Shown here in pieces: positions 23,901 through 33,753 of a stretch of 64,000 nucleotides of DNA (positions are counted from its first letter, which is position 1; each line of letters begins with the position of its first letter). The position numbers and the translations under genes were made by a program. The notes beneath the pieces were generated by a model. That model saw only the letters and a list, made by a program, of their open reading frames with translations. It was not told the DNA's origin and made no database searches. This stretch comes from Membranipora membranacea (taxonomy: Eukaryota > Bryozoa > Gymnolaemata > Cheilostomatida > Membraniporidae): assembly GCA_914767715.1 (NCBI GenBank), contig OU612066.1, forward strand, positions 19,876,283 to 19,940,282, written 5' to 3'.

Positions 23901-26900
23901 TAGACAAGTGAAAATAAGCCCATAGCGTTTGATTATGGTGCGCCGATCTTTTACAGTGAAAGGACCAAACACATCGCATCCTGTATAAGTAAATGGAGCT
24001 TCAATTTCAACCCTGTCAGCGGGCAGATCTGCCATTTTCTGAGTTTCTGTAGGTCTACGCAGACGCCTGCATGTTACACATCGATGAACATGTGATGATA
24101 CAATACCATGTAAACCAATAATCCAATATCCAGCAGATCTGATCGCTCCCATGGTTGTTGTCCGCCCCTGATGGCCACAAGTGTTGTGATAGTGACCTAC
24201 TATGATATTTGAGATATGCGACTCCTTAGGCAATACAGTTGGATGGTTTTCAACACCAGGTATCAATGCATGTTTGATTCTACCCCCTACTCTCATAATA
24301 CCATCTGAATCCAAAAAGCAATCCAACTTCCACATACTACTAGTTTTTGGAATTGTTTTATCGGACTGTAAGCATTGAATCTCATAACTGAACGAGCTAG
24401 CTTGCTCAGCACGGATTATACGTTTAGATACGGCCTGTACATCATCAACAGTAACCTTGCTATAGATATTGACAGCTTGCTTGCTCAGAATCTCATGCCT
24501 ATGTTTGATAACTTTCTGTACTAAGGCTAAAGTATGAACAGCTTTCTTCCAACTAGAGAATCGAGAGCACAACTCCAGAAGGTATTCAGAATGCGAGTCA
24601 ACACAGATATCATGAGTAATTACCTCCTGCTTCAATTCTGGATCATCACAAGCTATATCAAAGTGACCAACACCAAATGTCTGCCACTCTGATGGAGAGG
24701 AAGTCCATAGAAACTCTGGTCCACGAAACCATATCGACTGTGAGAGATTTGCGACTGATGAGACGCCTCGTGAGGCTAGATCTGCAGGATTCTGTTTGGT
24801 ATTTACATATTGCCATTGAGTCACATCTGATATATCATGAATCTGAGATAACCTGTTTGATACATAAGTGCTGAATCGTTTTTCGTCATTGTTTAGATAC
24901 CCTAGCACAATCTTAGAGTCACTCCACAGATGACACTTAGCCTCTATTTGTAGCTCTTCTGACAGCATTGCAGTCTGTTTCGCTGCCAGCAATGCAGCTT
25001 GCAACTCAAGCCTAGGTATGGTCGTTACTTTGACAGGGGTAACACGTGACTTTCCAAATATCAGAGTACAATGTACTTCACCCTTATCATTGATGGATCT
25101 GAGATATGAGCATGCTCCATATCCTGATAGGCTTGCATCTGCGAAAGTGTGTATTTCTTGTTTGACTGCGTTGAAATCTGGAGGATTGACGACCCGCTGA
25201 ATATTTAGATTTGACAAACTAGACATGTTTTTGTTCCAAACAGCCCATTGTTCAGCATAGTCATCGCTCAAGATTTCATCCCAGCCATATCCTGATCTGC
25301 ATGCATTCTGAAGAATAATACGGCCTGACAGTATGAGAGGGGAGATTAATCCCAGTGGGTCGTACAATGATGCAATATTAGACAGCATGTTTCTGCGTGT
25401 GTATGGTTGATCTGATGCGGTGAACTCAAACTTGAATGAATCAGATTCTAATGACCACAAGAGACCCAGGGCTCGCTCTGTAGAGCTACATAGATTGACA
25501 TTGTCAGTTACTACTGCACAGTCTGATGCTGGGAATGCTTGTAGAACTTCTGGCTTGTTGCTTAGAAGCTTGTGAACCCGTAGATTAGCTTTAGCGCACA
25601 CATCCCTAGTCTGATTTAGAAGATTGATTGCTTCAGGTACTGAACTGACACTACCTAGACCATCGTCGACATAAAAGTTTGATGATATGAACGATTTAGC
25701 TGGGTCATTAGCATAGTCTGCGGCTAGTCTGTTTAGCCCATACTTGGCACAGTTTGGAGAAGATCGTGCCCCAAAAATGTGCACACGCATCCTATACACA
25801 ACAGGCTTACCCTGCTCTAACCATATAAATCTGAGATAGTCACGCTGATTTGGAGTTACCCTAAACCTGTGGTACATTTTCTCTACATCACAAGAAATGG
25901 CAACTTGATTTCTTCTAAATCTTAGCAGAACACCTATGAGAGGATTGTTGAGATCGGGACCTTGTAATAGTGTGTCATTCAGGCTCACCCCTTGGTATTT
26001 AGCAGAACAGTCGAACACAACACGAATTTTCTTCTTCTGTTTGTGGAAAACCCCGTGATGTGGTAAATACCAACACTCCCTCTTTTTTAGTTCTGAACTT
26101 GGTACCTTTTCAGCTTCCCCACGATCAATCACACCCTGCATGAACTCATAATATTGCTTAGCATAATCGGGATTGCGCTGAAATTTTGACTGGAGATACT
26201 CAAACCTGGTCAGTGCAGCATGATAGTTGTTAGACAGGCTAGGAGAGTCTGTCTTGAACGGCAGAGGCATAGTGTAAAACATGTCTTCATCTTGATATGT
26301 TTGGTTGTCTAGTATTTCAAGAAATTTCATATCCTGTTGTGACATAGTTTTAGAATCGACTGAGAGAAAGTCAGCATCACACACTAGTTTCATGAGATCA
26401 GAGGGAGATAACTCCTGCACCTCAGTTTGAAGCGCTACAGTAACCTCAGGCTGAGACAGTATGGGGTCAAGACTATTTGTGAGTTGATTACATTCATCTA
26501 TAGGTTGACAGAGCAATGCATGGCTAATCCCTAATTCATCTACAAAATCATTATGTATCACAGGCTCATCATCACCGGCCGGACCAAGAATACACCAACC
26601 TACTGGTGTTTTCACTGCGCATGGTGTGTTTTCAGGTGCCTCAATAAGCTGTTGATAGCGAGTAGTTGCAATACAATCTCTACCTATTAGAATATCAACG
26701 CCACAGTTCAGCCTAGGGGCGATCAGATGAGATATTGGTCTGAGATGATTGTATTTATCTATGTCATCACATAAAGGAATACTTGACTGAATATATGGTA
26801 TGTATTGGCGACTGAATGTAGGAGGCATCTTGACAATGTTGCCGCAGTAGAACCCACGAACTCTCAACCCATGAAACTTCCTAGATGTAACGGCACACTT

Positions 26901-29900
26901 CTGACTGGTCATCGTTGATATTTTCAAGGGTGTAGCTTCAGATCTGGCTGTAATCTTAGAGGCAAGATCATTTGTGATGAATGTCTTGTTAGACTGATCG
27001 TCCAAGAGGGCATAGGTCAAAAACTCGCTATCTGGGTTTTCATCAGTTGAAAGCCACACTGGGACAATTTTAGTGAATATTCTACGAGTTTCTAACATGA
27101 TATGGGTGTTTGTACACGCAGCTTGTGGAATTGTCTTCTCACTGTTTGTTTCAGGCTGATTATCAGCATCATGGAGCAACGAATGATGCCGAGAACCTTT
27201 ACACAATCTACATTTCCACGTTTTATCACATGTTTTCACCCCATGACCCTGACCCAAGCATCGGAAGCATAATTTATGATCTCTCACTGATTTTAGCTTA
27301 GCAGATTGATCCATTGTCTTGAAGCTCTTGCACTGAGCCACGTACCTATGGTCTGTACCATGACAGATGATACATTCAGATTTATGGTGCTTTTCTTCAT
27401 TCACACTATTATTAGTCACAGCACGAACAGGTCTGGATCTTGGAGCTGGGGTTGGTGACACTAGTTTAGAGTGACTAGATTGAGGTATGACTGCTAACTG
27501 CCGTACGGCTGTTAGTGATGATATAGGATTGTTAGCAGATTTTGTTTGTCTGATTAGATATTCTACGAACATGCTAAAACTAGGATAGTCGTCAGCATTA
27601 GCAATCATATACTCAGTCACACGTTCATTCCACTTATTTACTAAGTAGTCAGGCAGAAGCGCTAGGATTTTCTGATTTTCAGAGCAGCTATCAAGATTAG
27701 TTAGGTGTGGTATATCGGCCATCGCTGCTCTGCACTGTTTCAGGTAATTGGTAAGACGCTTGAGTGCCTTTGGATCGTTGGGAGGGACTTTTGGCCAGTT
27801 TTTTAGTTTCTTACTGAACGCCTGTGCTGCCAAAAATGAGCTGCCGTAGTCGTTATCAAGAGTATCAATAGCATCAGTGAACGCTTGTTCAGATTTCAGA
27901 ATACAATAGCCTCGTACAGCCTCAGCAGCTTCGCCTGATGTATACTTTTGCAAGTGATACAGTTTGTCATCAGAACTCATATGCTTTTTCCGATTGATGA
28001 AGTTCATGAATTGCTTACGCCATTCCTGATATAACATAATATCACCAGAGAAAATATTTGGCTCTACAATAGGATAATGAGCATCGCTAATACTCTCAGA
28101 TATTTTCTCTAACAGGGCTGTCTGCAAGCTACAGTTACATGAGCTACCACTATGACTAGCTAAATGAGCATGTGCACTGGCTAATGGAGGCTTAGCTACC
28201 AGGGTTCCATTATCACGACATTGTACCACTGTGTCCGAGACAATAGGTCTATTGTATGGAGGTTCTGGAGTACTATTTACGCATGGTTGGCTATGATGAT
28301 TATAATACAGCTCAGCTTGTTGGCTATTCATGGATGGCGTATTACAAGATAAACGTGGCAAAGGTTTAGGTCTAGTGCTCTGATGGCTAGCTAGTCTGCT
28401 AGCTTGATTATCTAAATGATCCCGAAAGCTTTCATTTCTGGTGATATGAGCTAATTTAACTGAACTGAAGGCAGCAGTTTTCGATAATCTAGGTGCAGGA
28501 GTTGGCACAAATTCTTCCTTCCTATATGATCTGACTGGCGTCGAATAAGAATCATGGTCAGAATCTGAATCATCTAGATTATGTATAATAGCTGGTATAG
28601 AAATATTTGGTGCTGCCGCCTGAAATGTGTAGGTTAAAGGATTGCACTCTGTATCTGCTACATGTTTAGATTTATTGGCAGTAGCAGACGATTCCAAAGC
28701 AACAAGCTCAGATTTTAATGTGGAGAGATTTTTCTCCATTTCATGGATAGATTCAAGCTTCTGCTCAATGGATGATTTAATTGTGTCAGACCTTTTTAAC
28801 CTGTGGCTAAGTATCCTTTGAATGAGTGCTGCCTTATTACCATATGAGGGCTTCCCCGCCTCCCTAAGAATGCTCCGGAGATCAGCATTGCGCTCCCCAA
28901 CCAATTCATCGGAAGTATAAACACTACTAGATGCCATTTTGATGACGAGCCAAAGAATGAGCCGAGGGGAGTATAACAACAATGATCAACGAACAAGCCC
29001 ACACTGACGCCCAGAAGCACAGGCATAGATTGCAAACCAGCAAGGATGCCAATGTCACCGACCAACAACAAGCTCCAAGGATTGCACTATGTAAACACCC
29101 TACTTGCTGTGTAACAAAGTGAAAAAATTGACAGGCTCAATTTAAATCAAATTTAATCAAGAAAAATTCTATTTAATCAAAAAAAATTCTATTTAGTCAA
29201 ATTAAATCACCGGCTTAGATTCCCTCACACGAGCAGCAGAAGAGAGTAGATCCAGAAGAATAACTTACAGTTGACGGTTGTACCATGATGGAGCGGAGAG
29301 TGAGCACAGATATAGTAGAAGTGAGCACAGATATAGTAGAAGCGAGTACTAGCTTAGAGCGTAGCTTAGAGCTGTCGATGAGTCGGATTTAAATCACGAT
29401 GACGCCATGTGCCTGATGTAACTGTGGGGCAGATGTGACGTTAGATTGAGATCGAGATGACAGCTTTAGATGTACTTCTATCGAGATGACAGCTTTAGAT
29501 GCACTTCTTGGTTGCTCAGATATTCAATGTAGCTCCAAGGCACAGAGTTTTACTGTCACAGCATATACACTTTGTCTTTGGCAGAATCGTACTTTATTTA
29601 GTAAAACTGCAAATAAAATTCATGGTGTAAGGAACAGGTAATATAAGCAGTCGTGTTCGGTAATCATTACATCAAAAAGAAATTGCAGCAAGAGATATAC
29701 ATTAAATTAAAGTTAGTGTCAATTAATAAAAAGAAAATGGATATGACAACAAAACATACCTCTTTGGCCTATTAGGTAAGGCATATGCTGCGTAAAGTTA
29801 TAGTTTGGAATAAACTGTTTATTTTAATCTGAAAACAGTATCCTGTTCATAGCAGTAAACCTGATGACTATTGGTTTGAGCTGCTATCACCATGGGTGTC

Positions 29901-31968
29901 TGTGAGACACTGATTTACAGTTAAAATCCTGTCAATTCACAACAAAAGAATGTCCACACAGTGCACTAATTGGAGCCTGAATTGGCCAGATAACAAAGGC
30001 AACACATAGCATGGTGAGCAAGCGTAGCCCACGCTCCCAGACTATCAGTGAGGGCGTGCACGAAGCTCACCGCAGCTACAACGGCCATGCAACAAGCTTA
30101 TGTTCCTTAATAAACAGTGTAATTGTTTGGTTAGCATGACCCCAAGACTTTTTATAAATATATTAATGCTGCTATATTATAAGTCTCGTCTCTGAGAGAC
30201 TATATGGGCATCTTATTCAAATTAATGCTTGTAGGTGTGTTGTGCATAAATTTTCACTTTTATTCCACAAGTTTGAGTATCAATATGTTCGATTTATTCC
30301 CTGTTCATGTTGTTTCAGGTATTATGAACATGTTTTGTAAACTTAGTGGGATTAACCAAGAACCGCCACACTCGCCCCATGGTATGCCCTCATGTAGTTT
30401 AAGCGCTCATTTCCAGGAAATGAGTGGTTAATAATGTAATACCAACTAGCTCCCATTGGAGCCGTCTGAGCACTCAGACTGCGAGTTAGTGGCATTACAT
30501 TATCAACCAGACATTTCCAGGAAATGAGTGGTTGATAATGCATGTTTTGCCACTAACTGGCATTGGAGCTGTCTGAGCACTTAGACTAGCCCTCGTGTGT
30601 ATTCTTGCCAATCATTGAGGAAGGAAAAAGCAAAACTATTATTACGAATTTTGGTAATTAGTGTTGATCTCGATCTGACCTTATACTCGTTAGAGAATTT
30701 CTGATCATCGGGTAGAATGTCGGCTTGTTTAGGACCTCCATCTACCTTCTCCACCAGTTTGTACATCTTCCTCTTCCTATCTAGCTCCTTCTTTCTCTGC
30801 TCTGGGTTCTTATCATCAGAAGGCAGCGAGCAATCAAACTCACTGAGCAGGATTTTATCGTCAGCGTTAATCCAACGAATTACGGGGAAGATACTGACAG
30901 CTTTCGTGGCTCGATGTTCCACTTTGACTGTTTCTAAGAACCTAAAATATAAGATAGATTATAGTCAACAGGGCTTAGGAGAGCTATCACCGAGAGTAAT
31001 GGGGGCTTGAACAATCAATCTTGAAAGCTCCACCAGTGGGACTTGAACCCATAGCTCATGCGCTACAAATCAACAAGCCCGCGATAACTGATTGCGCCAT
31101 CTCACCAACAGCGCATATATTTGAACCTAAAGTTGTATTCGTTTGCGTAATATTTTTGCATTCAGTGATTCCTGCCACATCTCTTTCTAACAATCCTGAT
31201 TACCCACCATGCATCGTTTTTACATGTTTGATCTCTCTTTATGCAGATTTCCTGTATGTGTCCTAACTCAGGGAACTCTACATGGAACACATCTACATTA
31301 CCGCTCTCAAAGTCATTCTTCCATTTGGTGTCAATCAGCCTCTCTTCACACCACTTACCGCTGCCGTCAGCCATGCTGACAAATATCTACATTAGAGTTA
31401 AAGATAAGTGTGATTGGACTAAATAAGATCGGTGATTTAATTTTGGTTCTGTCTTTTATCACAGTATCAACCAAGATTGGAATGTAGTGGTAGTAATCGA
31501 TTAGATTTTCTGTCACTAAATGCAGGCACCTGCTTGTGAGTTCTTTCTGAGACCAGCTTTGAATGATTTACTTGCAAATGATATCATTCCTATTTAATTT
31601 CATCCACTTGTTATCAAGGTATCAACCAAAATTAGAATGCACTGACAATATTCGATTAGGTTTTCTGATGCTAAGTGTGGATATTTTCGTTTGTCGCCTT
31701 TTGTCTAAACGCTCTATATTTCAGTGACCTTAATAAGCAATCATAAAGCTTGTGCTTTATAAGCAATCATAAAGTAATAAGCAATGCATAAAGCACCATG
31801 AAATATGAAGAATTTACAACAAACTTCTTTGTGTAAAAATTGACAACAGGAAATTAAACTTACATTTCCATCTGTGCCTGCTCCTTTTTTATCGCCAGTC
31901 TTGACATGGATTGTGTGTGTCGTGTTTTCTGTAGGATTATCAGATCCTCGACATATTGTGTTACCCAT
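14935..31968 (-). CDS. PLAT-lipoxygenase, complete, 14 exons, 667 residues
   Basis: Non-haem iron dioxygenase that adds O2 to polyunsaturated fatty acids. Exons: 31864-31968, 31208-31386, 30680-30941, 21812-21940, 21033-21130, 20546-20678, 19390-19491, 18661-18757, 18082-18199, 17540-17799, 17174-17247, 16121-16288, 15522-15685, 14935-15049. They sum to 2004 nt with every phase matching. The length is usual for animal lipoxygenases. Start MGNTICRGS precedes the PLAT domain; an in-frame stop lies upstream, but an acceptor-like AG at 32004-32005 allows an upstream 5' exon. Iron ligands H367, H372, H546, N550 and the C-terminal I667 (IPNAISI) are present. Intron 3 (21941-30679) hosts a BEL retrotransposon, which splicing would remove. 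Product specificity is not deducible beyond the Ala at the Coffa site (A410). The SVGHAAANF / EYAYPPNYP signature is the invertebrate/bacterial type. Confidence 0.93.
17004..17130 (+). repeat. Fragment of the composite SINE leader
   Basis: It shares CTTCTGACTGA at its start and GGGCCATGTAA near its end with the copy at 2118-2535, but lacks the tRNA-like head. It lies in the intron between lipoxygenase exons 11 and 12. Confidence 0.5.
17945..18014. repeat. 9-bp tandem repeat (AATGTGATC)n
   Basis: About seven head-to-tail copies of AATGTGATC with two variants (AATGTGAGC, AATGTGGTC). It lies in the intron between lipoxygenase exons 9 and 10, about 70 bp from exon 9. Confidence 0.85.
22157..22683 (-). 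repeat. 3' LTR of the BEL element
   Basis: 527 bp, starting TGTCACAGC and ending CGCAGCTACA on the plus strand. Reading it against 29554-30080 I found no difference. The G-rich tract GGGGGGAG on the minus strand sits directly before it. Confidence 0.95.
22684..22691 (-). other. Polypurine tract of the BEL element
   Basis: The minus strand reads GGGGGGAG immediately upstream of the 3' LTR, the expected position and composition for the plus-strand DNA primer. Confidence 0.6.
23070..28982 (-). CDS. BEL/Pao Gag-Pol polyprotein, intact, 1970 codons
   Basis: Single uninterrupted frame. The likely start is Met16 (MASSSVY) or Met1. Domains with approximate residues: a SAP-like helix-turn-helix motif 26-60 ([20 protein letters not shown]), a short coiled coil 66-98, a DUF1759-type Gag region around 300-470, and Cys/His zinc knuckles 535-610 ([28 protein letters not shown]). 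These are followed by an aspartic protease of DUF1758 type near 657 (LLDDQSN), reverse transcriptase with YVDD near 1104, and RNase H (FADAS, SDSKIV). Integrase has an HHCC zinc finger near 1590, then [16 protein letters not shown] and a glutamate in [12 protein letters not shown]5641-like C-terminus completes it. No stop, frameshift or missing catalytic residue is seen, so it may be active. Confidence 0.95.
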   Translation of the reverse strand: MLLYSPRLILWLVIKMASSSVYTSDELVGERNADLRSILREAGKPSYGNKAALIQRILSHRLKRSDTIKSSIEQKLESIHEMEKNLSTLKSELVALESSATANKSKHVADTECNPLTYTFQAAAPNISIPAIIHNLDDSDSDHDSYSTPVRSYRKEEFVPTPAPRLSKTAAFSSVKLAHITRNESFRDHLDNQASRLASHQSTRPKPLPRLSCNTPSMNSQQAELYYNHHSQPCVNSTPEPPYNRPIVSDTVVQCRDNGTLVAKPPLASAHAHLASHSGSSCNCSLQTALLEKISESISDAHYPIVEPNIFSGDIMLYQEWRKQFMNFINRKKHMSSDDKLYHLQKYTSGEAAEAVRGYCILKSEQAFTDAIDTLDNDYGSSFLAAQAFSKKLKNWPKVPPNDPKALKRLTNYLKQCRAAMADIPHLTNLDSCSENQKILALLPDYLVNKWNERVTEYMIANADDYPSFSMFVEYLIRQTKSANNPISSLTAVRQLAVIPQSSHSKLVSPTPAPRSRPVRAVTNNSVNEEKHHKSECIICHGTDHRYVAQCKSFKTMDQSAKLKSVRDHKLCFRCLGQGHGVKTCDKTWKCRLCKGSRHHSLLHDADNQPETNSEKTIPQAACTNTHIMLETRRIFTKIVPVWLSTDENPDSEFLTYALLDDQSNKTFITNDLASKITARSEATPLKISTMTSQKCAVTSRKFHGLRVRGFYCGNIVKMPPTFSRQYIPYIQSSIPLCDDIDKYNHLRPISHLIAPRLNCGVDILIGRDCIATTRYQQLIEAPENTPCAVKTPVGWCILGPAGDDEPVIHNDFVDELGISHALLCQPIDECNQLTNSLDPILSQPEVTVALQTEVQELSPSDLMKLVCDADFLSVDSKTMSQQDMKFLEILDNQTYQDEDMFYTMPLPFKTDSPSLSNNYHAALTRFEYLQSKFQRNPDYAKQYYEFMQGVIDRGEAEKVPSSELKKRECWYLPHHGVFHKQKKKIRVVFDCSAKYQGVSLNDTLLQGPDLNNPLIGVLLRFRRNQVAISCDVEKMYHRFRVTPNQRDYLRFIWLEQGKPVVYRMRVHIFGARSSPNCAKYGLNRLAADYANDPAKSFISSNFYVDDGLGSVSSVPEAINLLNQTRDVCAKANLRVHKLLSNKPEVLQAFPASDCAVVTDNVNLCSSTERALGLLWSLESDSFKFEFTASDQPYTRRNMLSNIASLYDPLGLISPLILSGRIILQNACRSGYGWDEILSDDYAEQWAVWNKNMSSLSNLNIQRVVNPPDFNAVKQEIHTFADASLSGYGACSYLRSINDKGEVHCTLIFGKSRVTPVKVTTIPRLELQAALLAAKQTAMLSEELQIEAKCHLWSDSKIVLGYLNNDEKRFSTYVSNRLSQIHDISDVTQWQYVNTKQNPADLASRGVSSVANLSQSIWFRGPEFLWTSSPSEWQTFGVGHFDIACDDPELKQEVITHDICVDSHSEYLLELCSRFSSWKKAVHTLALVQKVIKHRHEILSKQAVNIYSKVTVDDVQAVSKRIIRAEQASSFSYEIQCLQSDKTIPKTSSMWKLDCFLDSDGIMRVGGRIKHALIPGVENHPTVLPKESHISNIIVGHYHNTCGHQGRTTTMGAIRSAGYWIIGLHGIVSSHVHRCVTCRRLRRPTETQKMADLPADRVEIEAPFTYTGCDVFGPFTVKDRRTIIKRYGLIFTCLSSRAIHIEMLDDLTSDAFINSLRCFTALRGNVRLLRCDNGTNFVGASNELRKSHTNMIGCPKVKEFLLKNSCEFRFNPPESSHFGGTWERMIRSVRNVLSGLSGQINERLDSTSLRTLFYECMAIVNSRPLTTVDSDARPLSPNDILHMKSNILLPIPGSFTDDDVYARKRWVRVQALADIFWKRWSKEYLTTLQCRQKWSKINRNLAINDVVILADQCSRINWSLGLVTEVSQSKDGLVRHASVRIYDKLSDKTSILVRPITKLVLLVETSRSAC
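28983..29553 (-). other. BEL 5' leader between 5' LTR and Gag-Pol
   Basis: About 570 bp without a supported gene. It contains small internal duplications: a 21-bp unit around GTGAGCACAGATATAGTAGA at 29300-29345, and a 27-bp unit around GAGATGACAGCTTTAGATG at 29454-29507. The primer-binding site should lie just below 29554, but I could not match it to a tRNA by eye. Confidence 0.6.
29554..30080 (-). repeat. 5' LTR of the BEL element
   Basis: 527 bp and, by direct reading, the same sequence as 22157-22683. In the minus-strand direction it should carry the element promoter. Confidence 0.95.
30408..30590. repeat. Tandem duplication of an inverted-repeat element
   Basis: Two units start TTTCCAGGAAATGAGTGGTT (30413 and 30511) and continue to GTCTGAGCAC(T)TAGACT-like ends. 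They share the TCTGAGCACTTAGAC motif with 6425-6508. It lies in lipoxygenase intron 3, just outside the BEL insertion and close to exon 3. Confidence 0.55.
30680..31968 (-). other. N-terminal extension plus PLAT domain of the lipoxygenase
   Basis: Exons 1-3 encode an 18-residue leader ([18 protein letters not shown]) and then a PLAT/LH2 beta-sandwich. The sandwich runs from [17 protein letters not shown] to DAWFLETVKV and FPVIRWI. The exon 2/3 junction is fixed by the invariant Trp (TG|G) of DAWF, using donor gtgggt. PLAT domains dock lipoxygenases to membranes, often with Ca2+. The leader resembles an N-myristoylation site. Confidence 0.85.
30999..31112 (-). mobile_element. tRNA-headed SINE copy
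   Basis: On the minus strand it reads GTGAGATGGCGCAATCAGTT (A box), then GGGTTCAAGTCCCACTGG (B box), then GGAGCTTTCAAGATTGATTG, as in the copies at 41978 and 63545. It lies in lipoxygenase intron 2. Confidence 0.7.
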
Positions 31969-33408
31969 GATGATTTCCGCTGCTGCTTTAGCAACGTCTC
32001 TTACTGTGAATGATATGATATCTCAGCAGAACAAGACAGAATAAACACAGCATACTTAGAACGGTGCAGTGTGGATAAGAAAATATGCTGAGGAGGGTGT
32101 AGCCTTAGAAGTGTAAACAGGTCCCCTGGTTTTGCTACAGGGGTAGCTAAGATATTGCTGTTTTTTTCTATCAAAAAAACTCCCTCGATAAATATTTCTA
32201 CTGTGAGCTTGTTTATTTAGCAAACCAACAATCAATTTCATCACTTTCAGCATCCTCTGACGGACCCAAAACCCTTACCCCTTGCTCTTATGGTGGATCA
32301 AACACCCCTAAACTATAAGGTGTAGGGTGGCAGAGTACGTACCAGCATAATATCGACAGCATACTCAATCCACATGCTGTATCTTTGTTGCTAGCCTGTC
32401 AAAATGAGAACCATGTCAGGATATGCTAGGATGAGCGGTGATTCGTTGGAGTAAACAATCATATCAGAGACACAAAGAACATTGTTTTTTGGTGAATGTG
32501 ATTTAGTGAGCTGAGGTCACTTAATTCACCGAGTTTAAGACAAACTCCTTGCTGTATCCAGATATGTGTATATAAGGTTTCTCCTCTTTAGTACCATATA
32601 CTCTCAAGTTTGCACTGTTAACCTAACTTCTCTGATATGCTCCTTTTGATCAGCAAGTGATGGTTAGACATGCTGCATTTTTCAAAACGATTCCAAATAT
32701 ACCTTGATGACAGCTTTGCACGAGAATAAGAACATCTTACTTATAATCCCCAGGTTTCACGTATAGGGCACTGTTTGCGTAGGGGTATACAGGAAAGCTA
32801 TCTGATAACCAATAAGTAAAAGTTTTTTGTAAACACCCTAGTTAATAACCATTTTACGTTCGTAAAACTAAAACCTAACACACTGGTCAAAAAAACAACT
32901 TTTCTTTGCCTTGTCAGCTCCTGAGTAAAGCGCTGTGACGGGTGTTGTATTTTCTTCATTACGAGTAACATATGATTTATATTTTTAGAAATGTAATGCC
33001 TAAATAAGAGCTGCAGGAGTGTATACCTTGATGAGACAGAAGATTGGCATAGTTGACGAATCATATGCGGATATGGCCTTCTATGGCTTGGGCTAGTTTG
33101 GATGGACGGTAAATATGATGCCTGGGAAAATAGCACTGGCAGTACAGCAGCAGGTGGTCTCTTATCACTTATAAAGTTATAGCTTACACCCTGTCCCTTG
33201 AGTTGTCAATTCATGGAGGGTAGTCTGTCTTGACAAGCTTGCTTGGTCAGGGTTCGTATAGCCAATATGTCGACTCTGATTGCCAACACATTGGCTAGGG
33301 TGATGAGTAATTGAAGCCTAATATTATGTATCATTGCATGCACATGATATGGTACTATATCATTGATTGTATTCTTTCAGGGTTACTGTTGTGCACAATT
33401 GGACATCT

Positions 33409-33460
33409 ACCTATCAATGGGCTTTGTGGGCTTACACACACAAAGCCCATTGATAGGACA
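33409..33460. repeat. Short perfect hairpin
   Basis: CCTATCAATGGGCTTTGTG is followed after a 12-bp loop by its reverse complement CACAAAGCCCATTGATAGG. It is probably a small MITE relic; the flanks ACATCTA and ACATTTA may be a diverged target duplication. Confidence 0.6.
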
Positions 33461-33753
33461 TTTAGAAGTCCTATGCTGTGTTCTGACTATAGATAGATAG
33501 TACTGAGAGATAGGGATAAATGCTCCTCTGGTGATAATATCAAAAGCAATTAATGTTAGTTAGTTAAATCTTTTATTTCATGTAATATCGAACCTCAAAA
33601 TTACACGAAGGCACTAAAAAAGGCCTATTTTGAAGGCAAATGTGCACATAGAATGTGATAATATATTCAAAAACAAAAAATATATAATAAAATGTTCTTC
33701 TAGGCTATTTTGAAATATATGAGAGAATTCAAATGTGTTATTATGCTGGTGAG

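Larger units (their letters stand above)
22157..30080 (-). mobile_element. Complete BEL/Pao LTR retrotransposon, 7.9 kb
   Basis: Two 527-bp LTRs with TGT...ACA ends flank a 5-bp target duplication, ACGGC (22152-22156 and 30081-30085). The polyprotein frame runs on the minus strand, so the 5' LTR is at the high coordinates. Order: 5' LTR, leader of about 570 bp, Gag-Pro-RT-RNaseH-IN in one frame, 3' non-coding part of about 390 bp, polypurine tract, 3' LTR. No envelope gene. It is inserted in intron 3 of the lipoxygenase in the same transcriptional direction, so its polyadenylation signals could in principle truncate the host transcript. Confidence 0.95.

Noticed and set aside
28796-29071. 91-codon minus-strand frame overlapping the start of the BEL polyprotein
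   Set aside because: Out-of-frame overlap without homology; a shadow of the Gag frame and leader.
31204-31207. Donor gtaatc directly after the second Trp codon of lipoxygenase exon 2
   Set aside because: It breaks phase with exon 3. The donor gtgggt four bases earlier restores phase and gives the conserved DAWFLETV.
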